A DNA stretch of 64,000 nt from Nitrospirota bacterium. Its GTDB lineage: Bacteria; Nitrospirota; Nitrospiria; SBBL01; JAADHI01. The translations under genes and the position numbers were made by a program. Position 1 is the stretch's first letter, and the number at the start of each line of letters is the position of its first letter. The stretch is taken from the NCBI GenBank assembly GCA_029261215.1, contig JAJDBT010000021.1, positions 22,091-86,090 on the forward strand. The letters run 5' to 3'. Positions 1 to 9,302 of this stretch are shown here, piece after piece. Below the pieces are notes generated by a model that was not told the origin of the DNA, searched no databases, and worked only from the letters and a program-made list of their open reading frames with translations.

Positions 1-1
1 C

Positions 2-754
2 ACACATCGCTTCTCAATGTATGTCGGACCAAAGGAATATGACCGGCTCAATGCGCTGAAGGTCAATCTGGATGAAAGCATTGATTTTGGCTGGTTTATC
101 TTTGGGAGTTTGCTGCCGGTTCGTATGATTGCCAAACCTATTTTTTATCTGCTTCGTTTTTTCTACTCATTCACACAGAATTATGGCATCTCGATCATCA
201 TGATCACCGTCCTGATTAAAGCCATATTTTTCCCGATTACACAAAAAAGCATGAAGTCGATGAAATCCATGTCTTCGATTCAACCCAAGATTGCCGCCAT
301 ACGGAAACAGTGGGCCAAAGACAAAGAAAAACTCAATGCAGAGCTGATGAAGCTTTATAAAACGGAAAAAGTGAATCCATTGGGAGGCTGCCTCCCAATC
401 TTTGTGCAAATTCCTGTTTTTATATCGCTTTATAACATCCTCTACACAACAATAGAACTAAGACACGCACCTTTTTTCCTGTGGGTCACCGACCTTTCCG
501 CTAAGGACCCCTACTATGTGCTCCCCATTATCATGGGTGGAACCATGTTTTTACAGCAATATACGGCACCCACGACAATGGATGCTATGCAATCGAAAAT
601 CATGATGTTTCTGCCTGCGGTCTATACCTTTTTCTTTCTGAATTTCCCTTCTGGGCTTGTGCTCTACTGGCTTGTAAATAATACGCTCACGATCATACAG
701 CAATACATGACGAACAAAGACGACCCAAAGACACCGACTCCTGCTTTAAATTAA
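2..754 (+). CDS. yidC: Membrane protein insertase YidC, 3' part (5' end outside window)
   Basis: YidC/Oxa1/Alb3 family insertase that places inner-membrane proteins, alone or with SecYEG. The reading frame is open to the window edge: the codons before the first ATG (position 17) continue the conserved VGPKEYD stretch, so this is the C-terminal part of a longer protein and not a short gene. The conserved insertase core is visible: the YGISIIMITVLIKAIFFP membrane segment, a charged cytoplasmic hairpin (KSMKSMKSMSSIQPK), the GGCLPIFVQIPVFISLY segment and a final LNFPSGLVLYWLVNN segment. It stands upstream of mnmE, a common bacterial order. The N-terminal periplasmic domain lies outside the window and cannot be judged. 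Confidence 0.95.
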   Translation, partial: THRFSMYVGPKEYDRLNALKVNLDESIDFGWFIFGSLLPVRMIAKPIFYLLRFFYSFTQNYGISIIMITVLIKAIFFPITQKSMKSMKSMSSIQPKIAAIRKQWAKDKEKLNAELMKLYKTEKVNPLGGCLPIFVQIPVFISLYNILYTTIELRHAPFFLWVTDLSAKDPYYVLPIIMGGTMFLQQYTAPTTMDAMQSKIMMFLPAVYTFFFLNFPSGLVLYWLVNNTLTIIQQYMTNKDDPKTPTPALN

Positions 755-772
755 TTCATTTAAGAGAATACA

Positions 773-2158
773 ATGTTACGGCCAAATGATGACCATGACA
801 CAATTTGCGCCATCGCTACTCCACAAGGGGAAGGCGGAATCGGCATTGTTCGCATTAGTGGTAAAGAGGCCCGAAAAATTGTTCAGCCGCTTTATCGAGG
901 CAAAACACAGTGGGGATCAATAAAATCTCATGTCGTTCATTTAGGAGAAGTCATTGATCCCTTAAATAACCACGTAATTGATGAAGCCCTTTTTTTACCG
1001 ATGTTTGCCCCTAATTCTTACACCGGCGAAGACCTTATTGAAATTCAGGCGCATGGCAATCCCTTTTTACTTCAAAAAATTGTTTCCGCTCTGCTTTCTC
1101 AGGGGGCTCGACTTGCCACCCCTGGAGAATTCACCCGGCGTGCTTTTCTTTCCGGCCGAATGGACTTAACCCAGGCCGAAGCCGTCATGGACATCATTTC
1201 TGCAAAATCAGACACACAACATCAATTGGCCTTAAGTCAACTTAGAGGGCACCTTTCACAAAAAATATCAGACTTAAAAAAAAGACTCGTTTCCATTATC
1301 GCCCAGATTGAATCCTCAATCGATTTTTCGGATCAAGACATCCCTACAATTTCAAACACTGAAATTATACAACGCATTCAATTCGTTATTGACTCAATAA
1401 AAAATCTGCTTTCTCGTTATTCCCTGGGCAGACAAATGCGAGAAGGCTTCACAGTCGCCATTGTCGGACGACCCAATGTCGGAAAATCAAGTTTAATGAA
1501 CTACTTTCTCCAGGAAGACCGGGCCATTGTCACACCCATCGCAGGAACGACGAGGGATCTCCTTCAGGAACCCATTAACCTGGACGGACTTTCGATAAAA
1601 CTGATCGATACCGCAGGCTATCGGGAGACGGATCACCCCATAGAGCAAGAGGGCGTCCGTAGAGCGGAGCTGGCCCAGCAGCAAGCAGATATCATCCTTT
1701 GGATGGTTGATGCCAGCCAGGAACCAACCTCGGAAGACCTGTGCCTCTCTCAGCGGCTTTTTCACAAAAAAACCATCCTCCTCCTTAATAAAATAGATCT
1801 TCCGCATCGTATGGACAAAACATATATTTCTGATAAATATCCCAAATACAAATACTTATGCATTTCGGTCAAATCAGAAGAAGGACTCGATGAATTACAA
1901 AGCATGCTCAAATCTGCCCTTTTAAAAAACCCAGAAAAAGAGCAGCCCCTGATCGCCTTGCTCCGCCACAGAGACGCCTTGCTCTCCGCAGAAAAATCGC
2001 TTCAAACCGCCTTAGCCTCTATTCACGCGGGGACCTCATGGGAATTCCCCGCCATTGACTTAAGAGAGGCCATTGATTCCCTTGGGCTCATTACAGGAGA
2101 AACCACATTGGATGACATTCTAGATCAAGTGTTCGGTCAGTTTTGTATCGGAAAATAA
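773..2158 (+). CDS. mnmE: tRNA uridine-5-carboxymethylaminomethyl GTPase MnmE
   Basis: MnmE (TrmE) works with MnmG to install cmnm5 groups on U34 of tRNAs that read split codon boxes. At 461 aa it is full length. Visible are the N-terminal formyl-THF-binding domain (starting DTICAIATPQGEGGIGIVR), the G-domain P-loop GRPNVGKSS near residues 232-240, the DTAG switch motif near 279, NKID near 339, and the C-terminal CIGK with the catalytic Cys at 458. The partner gene mnmG follows directly. The last codons and stop lie inside the left arm of a 60-bp palindrome that carries a parS site. Confidence 0.97.
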   Translation: MLRPNDDHDTICAIATPQGEGGIGIVRISGKEARKIVQPLYRGKTQWGSIKSHVVHLGEVIDPLNNHVIDEALFLPMFAPNSYTGEDLIEIQAHGNPFLLQKIVSALLSQGARLATPGEFTRRAFLSGRMDLTQAEAVMDIISAKSDTQHQLALSQLRGHLSQKISDLKKRLVSIIAQIESSIDFSDQDIPTISNTEIIQRIQFVIDSIKNLLSRYSLGRQMREGFTVAIVGRPNVGKSSLMNYFLQEDRAIVTPIAGTTRDLLQEPINLDGLSIKLIDTAGYRETDHPIEQEGVRRAELAQQQADIILWMVDASQEPTSEDLCLSQRLFHKKTILLLNKIDLPHRMDKTYISDKYPKYKYLCISVKSEEGLDELQSMLKSALLKNPEKEQPLIALLRHRDALLSAEKSLQTALASIHAGTSWEFPAIDLREAIDSLGLITGETTLDDILDQVFGQFCIGK

Positions 2159-2209
2159 GGATATCATGTGATGTTCCACGTGGAACATCACATGATATCC
2201 TTATTTTCC
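2150..2209. promoter_or_regulatory. parS centromere site inside a 60-bp perfect palindrome
   Basis: Positions 2172-2187 read TGTTCCACGTGGAACA, the 16-bp ParB-binding parS consensus in its CC/GG form. The symmetry continues without mismatch to 30 bp on each side of the centre (between 2179 and 2180), so 2150-2209 is one perfect inverted repeat. The left arm includes the last two sense codons and the stop of mnmE; the right arm lies in the mnmG leader. The site is about 26 kb from dnaA, typical for origin-proximal parS. In RNA the palindrome would fold into a very stable hairpin and could double as a terminator or attenuator between mnmE and mnmG; that second role is inference. Confidence 0.93.
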
Positions 2210-2245
2210 TGTATTAAGCATTTTAATAATAAAAGGTCCCTAACC

Positions 2246-4162
2246 ATGAAAAAACCAGATTTTGAAGTGATAGTTGTCGGAGCAGGGCATGCCGGGTGTG
2301 AAGCGGCTCTCGCCGCCGCAAGAATGGGAGCAAAGACGCTCATCATTACACTAAAAAAAGAAAACATCGGGCAAATGTCCTGCAATCCAGCCATCGGGGG
2401 AATCGCAAAAGGCCATTTGGTTCGTGAAATTGATGCCCTCGGCGGAGAAATGGGCCACGTCATAGATCGTGCCGGCATACAATTTAGAATGCTCAACCAA
2501 CGAAAAGGACCCGCCGTTCAGGCGCTTCGAGCCCAAGCAGATCGCGATATTTACAAAAAAGTCATGACTAAAACACTTCTCACCACAAACAACCTGACCT
2601 TTCAAGAAGGCATGGTCGACCAATTTATCGTAGAATCTGGGCAAATAAAAGGAATTGTCCTCTCAGACGAGACAAAAATATTCGCCCGGGCAGTTATTCT
2701 TACGACAGGGACCTTTCTTCAAGGACTCATCCACATCGGACTCGAACAATTCCCGGCTGGGCGGATAGGAGAAGCACGCGCAGACAAGACATCCAATAGC
2801 CTAATAGACAAAGGCTTTACCCTCGGACGCCTCAAAACGGGCACTCCGCCAAGGATTGATGGAAAAACAATCGACTATTCCGGGTTAGAAATACAACACG
2901 GAGACACGCCACCACCCCATTTTTCATATGCGACAGAAAACCATCAAGTCGATCAACTCCCTTGTCACCTCACATATACCAATGAAAAAACACATGAAAT
3001 TATCGAAGCACATCTTGGAGAATCTCCTCTATATTCTGGCGTCATTACAGGAACCGGACCTCGGTACTGCCCATCCATCGAAGACAAAATCGTCAAATTT
3101 TCTTCTCATCCGAGACATCAGATTTTTTTAGAACCGGAAGGCCGAAACACCACCGTCATTTATCCAAACGGAATTTCCACTTCGCTGCCAGAAAAGGTCC
3201 AGCTAGAATTCATTCGAACAATCCCAGGACTTGAACAGGCCACAATATTACGACCCGGATATGCAATTGAATATGATTACATCCCCCCGACCCAACTACA
3301 CGCCACACTTGAGACCAAACGCGTAGCAGGCCTTTATCACGCCGGACAAATCAATGGCACCTCGGGTTATGAAGAAGCTGCCGCTCAAGGACTTATGGCG
3401 GGTATTAATGCGGTTCAGAAACTCCGGGAAGCCCCCCCTTTTATATTGGATCGATCAGAAGCCTATATCGGCGTATTAATCGACGACTTGATTACAATGG
3501 GAACTGAAGAACCCTATCGCATGTTTACCTCAAGGGCCGAATATCGCCTTTTGCTTCGACACGGGAGTGCAGATTTGCGATTAATGGAAAAAGGCCACCA
3601 GCTTGGACTCGTACCTGAACCACTTTATGCGAAATTAATGCAAAAAAAAGGAAAAATAAACAAGGGGAAACAATGGTTTGAAGAGACCCGATTGGGTAAA
3701 TTGCCAGACGCTGTTGCGCAATTCAACGCAGCTGGCATTTCGGGTGATATCAATGGGACAACGCTAAAACAACTCATGAAACGCCCGGGAATAGATTTCA
3801 ATTGGTTTCTCCCTTGGTTTCCCATTGAGACAGAACAAGACCCTTCCATTGCGGAAGAACTTGAATTTCAAATGAAATACGAAGGATACATACAGCGAGA
3901 ACTCGGTCACGTTACCCGATTTAAGGAAAATGAAGCAAAAAAGATTCCTGAACAATTTGATTATACTGCGATTCCCGGCTTATCAAAGGAAGTGCTCGAA
4001 AAATTATCACACATCAGGCCACATTCCTTGGGACAGGCCGCCCGAATTTCCGGAATTACGCCAGCAGCCATTTCAATCCTCATGATCGCCCTCGACAAAA
4101 GACGGAGACAAAAGGCCACAGGCCGACCTGCCCCAATAAAAAAACTCGATCAAACAGGATAA
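2246..4162 (+). CDS. mnmG: tRNA uridine-5-carboxymethylaminomethyl enzyme MnmG (GidA)
   Basis: FAD-dependent partner of MnmE in wobble-uridine modification. From this ATG the protein is about 638 aa, the usual family length, and starts [20 protein letters not shown] with the GxGxxG FAD-binding motif at once. The frame stays open upstream to an ATG at 2168, but those 26 extra codons are translated parS palindrome (MFHVEHH...), so the start at 2246, with AAGG just upstream, is preferred. Other family signatures present are [34 protein letters not shown] and the C-terminal helical region ending in a basic tail. rsmG follows 10 bp later. Confidence 0.96.
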   Translation: MKKPDFEVIVVGAGHAGCEAALAAARMGAKTLIITLKKENIGQMSCNPAIGGIAKGHLVREIDALGGEMGHVIDRAGIQFRMLNQRKGPAVQALRAQADRDIYKKVMTKTLLTTNNLTFQEGMVDQFIVESGQIKGIVLSDETKIFARAVILTTGTFLQGLIHIGLEQFPAGRIGEARADKTSNSLIDKGFTLGRLKTGTPPRIDGKTIDYSGLEIQHGDTPPPHFSYATENHQVDQLPCHLTYTNEKTHEIIEAHLGESPLYSGVITGTGPRYCPSIEDKIVKFSSHPRHQIFLEPEGRNTTVIYPNGISTSLPEKVQLEFIRTIPGLEQATILRPGYAIEYDYIPPTQLHATLETKRVAGLYHAGQINGTSGYEEAAAQGLMAGINAVQKLREAPPFILDRSEAYIGVLIDDLITMGTEEPYRMFTSRAEYRLLLRHGSADLRLMEKGHQLGLVPEPLYAKLMQKKGKINKGKQWFEETRLGKLPDAVAQFNAAGISGDINGTTLKQLMKRPGIDFNWFLPWFPIETEQDPSIAEELEFQMKYEGYIQRELGHVTRFKENEAKKIPEQFDYTAIPGLSKEVLEKLSHIRPHSLGQAARISGITPAAISILMIALDKRRRQKATGRPAPIKKLDQTG

Positions 4163-4171
4163 TCCCTCAGA

Positions 4172-4825
4172 ATGAAGGACGCAGCAATACGGGAACTTTT
4201 CGCACAGGGAGGCACAAAACTAGGACTGGACTTCAGCTCATTTCAAATTGAACAATTCGTGACCTATCTTTCTGAGCTCGTCTTGTGGAATAAGAAGATC
4301 AACCTGACCGGCATAAAAGAACCCCGTGAAATCATCATCAAAAACTTTCTAGATTCACTGACGCCTTTGCCTTATCTGAAACAAACACCACAATCAAGTT
4401 GGATCGATATCGGCACTGGCGCAGGATTTCCGGGACTTGCCCTTAAAATCGCCAATCCAACACTTCACTTTACTTTGGTCGAGCCTGTTCAAAAAAAAAC
4501 AGCCTTTTTACACCACATCACCGGATTACTCGACCTACAAAACGTCACCGTCATCAACGAACTGATTGAAAACATGACAAATTATCCGCAACAAAAAGCA
4601 GACCTACTGCTCACGCGTGCACTTTCCGTAAAAATTGTACTCTCCCAAGCCAAAGATCTGCTGCGCAGCGAAGGACAGATTCTTTTCTATCAATCCCGCT
4701 ATGAAAACAAACTTTGGGACCAGCTCATTTTAGAATATTCAGGCCTCAAAATAGACCAAATCATCCCAGTCAAGCTGCCCTTCAGTCAAGATCCGCGTGT
4801 ATTGATTTTGCTGCGAAAGGCGTAA
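4172..4825 (+). CDS. rsmG: 16S rRNA (guanine527-N7)-methyltransferase RsmG (GidB)
   Basis: RsmG uses S-adenosylmethionine to methylate N7 of G527 in 16S rRNA. The 217-aa length is normal. The N-terminal VLWNKKINLTGI motif and the SAM-binding loop IDIGTGAGFPGLAL (near residue 77) are diagnostic, as is LLTRALS further on. It lies 10 bp after mnmG, probably in the same transcript. In many genomes parA and parB come next; here a haem block follows behind its own promoter, so the segregation genes matching the nearby parS must be elsewhere. Confidence 0.96.
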   Translation: MKDAAIRELFAQGGTKLGLDFSSFQIEQFVTYLSELVLWNKKINLTGIKEPREIIIKNFLDSLTPLPYLKQTPQSSWIDIGTGAGFPGLALKIANPTLHFTLVEPVQKKTAFLHHITGLLDLQNVTVINELIENMTNYPQQKADLLLTRALSVKIVLSQAKDLLRSEGQILFYQSRYENKLWDQLILEYSGLKIDQIIPVKLPFSQDPRVLILLRKA

Positions 4826-4881
4826 AGTGGATGCTTTTTTATACCTAAAATGTATTTTGATCGAACAAACCCTGCATTTCC

Positions 4882-4910
4882 TTGACACCCCTACCTATGA
4901 GTTCTATAAT
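4882..4910 (+). promoter_or_regulatory. Consensus sigma70 promoter for the haem block
   Basis: A perfect -35 hexamer TTGACA (4882-4887) and a perfect -10 hexamer TATAAT (4905-4910) are separated by exactly 17 bp. The only gene downstream in this orientation is the ccsA/hemX-like gene at 4942, which leads the hemA-hemC block. The transcript would start near 4917, giving a leader of about 25 nt. A match this exact predicts strong constitutive expression. Confidence 0.85.
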
Positions 4911-4941
4911 TTATCGTTTTTGGATTTGATGAAATGAGGTT

Positions 4942-5760
4942 ATGACTAACATATTGTTTTTTAAAGCAACTCTGCTCTTTTATTTCCTGGGGACCGCGCT
5001 CTTTATGCTCAACCTCTGGGACAATCGAAAAGAGCAGCCAGAAACAAGACAGACTCCCTGGCCTCAAAAATTTGCAATCGTCGCCACTGCAGCCGGTTTT
5101 CTCTGCCACACCGTCGCTTTGGGAATACGTCTTAAAGAAGGAGGTTATGTCCCCCTCACAAACCTCCAGGAAACCGTCTCCTTTTTTTCATGGGCAATGG
5201 TCATTGCTTTCTTTTGGGTCGAGATTAAATATCAGCTTTATATTCTCGGATCGTTTATTCTACCACTGGCCTTCCTCTCACTCATCTCCGTGGCCGCACT
5301 ACATAACGAAGCCGCCCCGCTAAACCCGACACTCATTAACGCCTGGTTTGGTATACACACCATACTCTCTGTGCTCGGCATTGTGGCTTTTTCAATCGCA
5401 TTTATCGCAGGCATCATCTACCTCATTCAAGACCGCTTTTTAAAATCAAAGCAGCTGACCACGCTCTACTCGCGTCTGCCCTCACTCGATATGCTCGATC
5501 AGTGGAACCGTCAGGCCATCCTCTTTGGTTTCCCGCTTTTGACCTTGGGCATTATTTCAGGGGCCTTATGGTCACAGTATACAATGGGGACCCTTTGGGG
5601 AAAAAACAATTCAAAACAGGCCTTATCCCTGGGCATTTGGTTCTTTTATCTTTTGGTCCTTCATGGGCGGATCAATATCGGATGGCGGGCTAAAAAAGCG
5701 GCCCGCTTGGCCATTATCGGATTTATCGGGGTGATTTTTATTTTTGTCACACTCGCGTGA
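4942..5760 (+). CDS. CcsA/HemX-like cytochrome c assembly membrane protein
   Basis: A 272-aa polytopic membrane protein with about eight hydrophobic segments, of the cytochrome c assembly (CcsA/CcmC/HemX) family. Candidate haem-ligand histidines stand in the conserved contexts GIHTILSVLG and LHGR near the C-terminus. The tryptophan-rich WWD haem-binding motif of true CcsA/CcmC, normally like WGxYWxWDPKE, is reduced here to WGKNNSKQA. Together with its place just before hemA (12 bp), this fits the HemX-like subgroup, thought to affect HemA levels or haem handling, better than a cytochrome c synthetase. That reading is inference; membership of the family is well supported. Confidence 0.85.
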   Translation: MTNILFFKATLLFYFLGTALFMLNLWDNRKEQPETRQTPWPQKFAIVATAAGFLCHTVALGIRLKEGGYVPLTNLQETVSFFSWAMVIAFFWVEIKYQLYILGSFILPLAFLSLISVAALHNEAAPLNPTLINAWFGIHTILSVLGIVAFSIAFIAGIIYLIQDRFLKSKQLTTLYSRLPSLDMLDQWNRQAILFGFPLLTLGIISGALWSQYTMGTLWGKNNSKQALSLGIWFFYLLVLHGRINIGWRAKKAARLAIIGFIGVIFIFVTLA

Positions 5761-5772
5761 TGGATTTTTGAA

Positions 5773-7077
5773 ATGAATATCGTCATTGTTGGCCTAAACC
5801 ATAGAACCGCTTCTGTTGACATTCGGGAACGACTCTCCATTTCCGACTCGAACATGGGCGACGCCCTTTACAGACTCACCTCCGACCCCATTATCGATGA
5901 AGGCCTTATTCTGTCCACTTGCAACCGGGTTGAAGTGTGTGCCGTCGTCAAAGACACTCATCTCGGATTTGAAGTCATTAAAAATTTTCTGGCCACCTCA
6001 AACCCATCTCTTACGCTTGAAGCCATCACACCCAGCCTTTATATCTACTCTTCCTCAAAGGCAATCGAACATCTCTTTCGTGTCGCGTCGAGTCTCGATT
6101 CAATGATTGTCGGAGAGCCTCAAATTCTGGGACAACTCAAAGACGCATTTGATCACGCCATTTTGCACAAAACAACGGGCATCATCCTAAATAAAGCCTT
6201 CAAAAAAGCCATCTCCGTTGCAAAACGGGTAAGAACGGAGACAAAAATTGCAGAAAGCGCCGTCTCAATCAGTTTTGCCGCCGTCGAACTGGCCAAGAAA
6301 ATCTTCGGGAAATTAAACGAAAAATCCGTACTTTTAATCGGCGCGGGTGAAATGGCCGAACTCGCCGCACGCCACTTCGTCGGCAACGGGGTCGAATCCA
6401 TTGCCATCGCCAATCGCAGTTATGAACGCGCCGTGGCCCTGGCAAAAACCTTTAACGGAGAACCCATTAAATTTGACGATTTTGAATCTGAAATGGTGAA
6501 ATCCGATATCATCCTCTGCTCTGCAGGTGCGCCCCACTATCTCATCACACCCGAAGCCGTCAAAAAAATCATCGCACTCCGGCAAAATCGCCCCATCTTT
6601 TTTATCGATATCTCCGTCCCTCGCAATATTGATCCAAAAATCAATGACCTCGACAACGTCTTTCTATACGATATTGATGACCTTCAGCACTCGGTCGAGA
6701 CCAATATCGAATCGCGAAAAAAAGAAGCCTTCAAAGCCGAAGAAATCATTACCGAAGAAATCATCTCCTTTGTAAAATGGTTTAAATCGCTAGACGCAGT
6801 TCCCATGATCGTCGCTTTGAAAGGGCGGGCAGAAAGCATTCGCCAGGCCGAGATGGAAAAAATGATCAATAAATTAGGCGACCTCACTGATGTACAAAAA
6901 CAAGCCCTCGAAAGCCTCACCGCATCCATTGTCAATAAATTACTGCACAGCCCCCTCACCGTCCTCAAAAAAGAGGTGTATTCCACCAACGGCAACATGA
7001 TACTGGAGACCACGCGTAAACTCTTCGACCTTGAAGCCTTACTCGACACGCCAGAAACGGAGAAGAAAAAAACGTGA
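5773..7077 (+). CDS. hemA: Glutamyl-tRNA reductase HemA
   Basis: First committed enzyme of the C5 pathway: NADPH-dependent reduction of glutamyl-tRNA to glutamate-1-semialdehyde, the precursor of haem and of the corrin made by the cobalamin genes in this window. At 434 aa it is full length. The catalytic Cys is C50 in ILSTCNRVE; the Rossmann NADPH site is LIGAGEMAELAARH near residue 190; a helical dimerisation domain closes the protein. Its stop overlaps the GTG start of the next gene by 4 bp, so the propeller lipoprotein is translationally coupled to it. hemC lies further downstream on the same strand. Confidence 0.97.
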   Translation: MNIVIVGLNHRTASVDIRERLSISDSNMGDALYRLTSDPIIDEGLILSTCNRVEVCAVVKDTHLGFEVIKNFLATSNPSLTLEAITPSLYIYSSSKAIEHLFRVASSLDSMIVGEPQILGQLKDAFDHAILHKTTGIILNKAFKKAISVAKRVRTETKIAESAVSISFAAVELAKKIFGKLNEKSVLLIGAGEMAELAARHFVGNGVESIAIANRSYERAVALAKTFNGEPIKFDDFESEMVKSDIILCSAGAPHYLITPEAVKKIIALRQNRPIFFIDISVPRNIDPKINDLDNVFLYDIDDLQHSVETNIESRKKEAFKAEEIITEEIISFVKWFKSLDAVPMIVALKGRAESIRQAEMEKMINKLGDLTDVQKQALESLTASIVNKLLHSPLTVLKKEVYSTNGNMILETTRKLFDLEALLDTPETEKKKT

Positions 7078-8294
7078 ACGACAAGACACAAGCCCCCTCT
7101 CTCCTGCAGAGCCTTTTGACCCTATTCTTCCTGATCGTCTTTTCTGGATGTGATTTTGATCAAATCAAGCCCGTCAGTCCCGCTCCGGAGAAAAAAATCC
7201 AGAAACCCATCGCGCCGAAGCCAGCCAAAACCCGCGTTCCCCGGCCAAAAGCCAAGGCGGCCTCATCTGTAGAATATGGACTCATCGGAAGTTTCAGTAC
7301 CGGCGAAAACAGCTATGTCCGTTCCATCTTTTCCGATGACGATGCCATTTGGGTCGGCACCACAGAAGGCATTATTCAAGTCGCCACACGCACCGGAGAT
7401 CCGCTTAAAACCTACTCCATGCAAGATGGACTCCTAAGCCCCTATATTTTCACCATTAACAAAGGTCCCAAGGGGCAATACTGGTTTGGCACCAACAATG
7501 GCGGATTAAGCCTCTTTGATGGAAAACAATGGAAGACCTACCTGCCTTCGGACGGATTGGCCGATTTCTGGGTCTATGGCGTTGACTTTGCCAAAGACGG
7601 CACCGCATGGATCGCCACATGGAACGGCGTCAGCCACTTTGATGGAAAAACCTTTAAAAACTACAACACAACAGACGGCCTCGCCGACCGATGGGTCTAC
7701 GCCCTCGCCGTCGATCCACAAGGCGACCTCTGGTTTGGCACAGAAGGTGGTGTCAGCCGTCTCGACACCCAGGGCCGATGGAAAACCTGGAAACACAAAG
7801 ACGGGCTTGGCGCGCCCAATCGTCTCGGCCTCTCAAAAAGTAACAACACCGGATTCGGAACCCAGGTCAATCCGGAAAAAAAGGACGATTACGAGCACAA
7901 ACACAATCTCTCGGTCCTCGACCCTGGCGGGAACGAAACCTATAATCAAAACTACGTTTTTTCCATGGCCATTGACCGGGCGGGACACAAGTGGTTTGGC
8001 ACCTGGGGCGGCGGCGTCAGCCGTTTTGACGGCAGCACCTGGAAAAATTTCACCACCGAAGACGGACTAGCCGGAAATATCGTCTACGATGTCACCGTAG
8101 ACCCCTTCGACGGTGCCCTTTGGTTTGGCACAAATCATGGCGTCTCCCAATTTGACGGAAAACGCTGGATGAGCCTCACCTTAAAAGACGGGCTCGCAAA
8201 TGAGAATGTCTATGCCGTCGCGATTGACCGGCATCGACGTATCTGGCTCGGTGAAAAAGGCGGCGTGGATGTGTGGGCCCCTCAAAAAAAATAG
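7074..8294 (+). CDS. Lipoprotein with two-component-regulator-type beta-propeller repeats
   Basis: A 406-aa secreted lipoprotein. The N-terminus has a hydrophobic stretch ending in the lipobox VFSGC, then a Pro/Lys/Ala-rich linker to about residue 60. The rest is a series of Reg_prop repeats of about 42 residues with recurring WFGT..GGxSxFDG..W and DGLAxxxVY elements (at least six), which should form a beta-propeller. In hybrid sensor kinases such propellers sense ligands; here no membrane span or kinase follows, so it is a free-standing propeller anchored to a membrane. It starts with GTG overlapping the hemA stop. Its role between hemA and hemC is unknown. Confidence 0.85.
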   Translation: MNDKTQAPSLLQSLLTLFFLIVFSGCDFDQIKPVSPAPEKKIQKPIAPKPAKTRVPRPKAKAASSVEYGLIGSFSTGENSYVRSIFSDDDAIWVGTTEGIIQVATRTGDPLKTYSMQDGLLSPYIFTINKGPKGQYWFGTNNGGLSLFDGKQWKTYLPSDGLADFWVYGVDFAKDGTAWIATWNGVSHFDGKTFKNYNTTDGLADRWVYALAVDPQGDLWFGTEGGVSRLDTQGRWKTWKHKDGLGAPNRLGLSKSNNTGFGTQVNPEKKDDYEHKHNLSVLDPGGNETYNQNYVFSMAIDRAGHKWFGTWGGGVSRFDGSTWKNFTTEDGLAGNIVYDVTVDPFDGALWFGTNHGVSQFDGKRWMSLTLKDGLANENVYAVAIDRHRRIWLGEKGGVDVWAPQKK

Positions 8295-8349
8295 CCCACA
8301 CACACAAACGAAACATAGAGACCTCAGACAATTACAATAAGGAAAATCA

Positions 8350-9276
8350 GTGGATAAAAAATCTATTCGTATCGGAAGTCGCGGCAGCAAACTGGCCCTC
8401 TGGCAGGCAGAGTGGGTTCAAAGCCAATTACAATCCAAAGGCATTCTCGTTGAGATTCACATTATTAAAACAAAAGGCGATAAAATTCTGGATGTCCCCT
8501 TGGCCAAAGTCGGCGGCAAAGGGCTCTTTGTTAAAGAAATCGAAGATGCTCTGCTGGAAAAACAGATCGACCTCGCCGTCCACAGCATGAAAGACATGCC
8601 CGGCGCAATGCCCAAAGGGTTGCAAATCGGAGCCATCCCCAAACGGGAAGATTCGCGCGACGCCCTCATCGCAAAAGACAGCCTCTCCCTTGATTCACTG
8701 CCTGCCGGGGCGACGGTCGGCACCAGCTCACTTCGGCGGCAGGCCCAGCTGTTGGCCCTGCGCCCCGACCTCAATATCGTTTCATTACGCGGCAACCTCG
8801 ACACACGGCTTCGTAAACTGAGCGAAGGCGATTTTGATGCCATCCTGCTGGCCGCCGCAGGCCTGCATCGGCTGGGCTGGGGAGAAGAAATTACCGAAAC
8901 CCTTTCCCCAAAACGCTTTCTTCCTGCCATCGCCCAGGGCGCACTCTGCATTCAAACTCGTGAAAACGACGCCGAAATCAACGGCCTCATCCAATTTTTA
9001 AATCACCCGGAAACCGCCACAGCAGTGACCGCAGAACGTGCATTGCTCGCGCGTCTTGAGGGCGGCTGCCAGGTTCCCATCGGGGGCCATGCCACCTTAT
9101 CAGGAGATCAAATCACTTTGGAAGGATTGGTGGCGAGCCTTGATGGAAAAGAAATCATCCGGGAAACCCAACGCGCACCACGCGCAGAGGCCGCATCATT
9201 AGGGATCGCCGTTGCTGAAGCCCTGCTCAAAAAAGGCGCTGCAAAAATCCTGGATGCGGTGTATTCCAAAGAATAA
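8350..9276 (+). CDS. hemC: Porphobilinogen deaminase (hydroxymethylbilane synthase) HemC
   Basis: HemC joins four porphobilinogens into hydroxymethylbilane. It is 308 aa, full length, starting at GTG with AAGGA a few bases upstream. Signatures are RIGSRGSKLALWQA, HSMKDMP, GTSSLRRQAQL and the cofactor loop GGCQVPIGG, whose Cys (about residue 240) carries the dipyrromethane primer. hemD, the usual next gene, is absent; instead a decayed integron starts directly after the stop. The antisense reading frame of the integrase runs into the last 170 bp of this gene, but hemC itself is intact. Confidence 0.97.
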   Translation: MDKKSIRIGSRGSKLALWQAEWVQSQLQSKGILVEIHIIKTKGDKILDVPLAKVGGKGLFVKEIEDALLEKQIDLAVHSMKDMPGAMPKGLQIGAIPKREDSRDALIAKDSLSLDSLPAGATVGTSSLRRQAQLLALRPDLNIVSLRGNLDTRLRKLSEGDFDAILLAAAGLHRLGWGEEITETLSPKRFLPAIAQGALCIQTRENDAEINGLIQFLNHPETATAVTAERALLARLEGGCQVPIGGHATLSGDQITLEGLVASLDGKEIIRETQRAPRAEAASLGIAVAEALLKKGAAKILDAVYSKE

Positions 9277-9302
9277 ATCCGGGTTAAGCCCGCGTACACA
9301 CC

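Noticed and set aside
2168..2245. Extra 26 codons at the start of mnmG (MFHVEHH...)
   Set aside because: They are translated parS palindrome and unlike family members; the ATG at 2246 fits.
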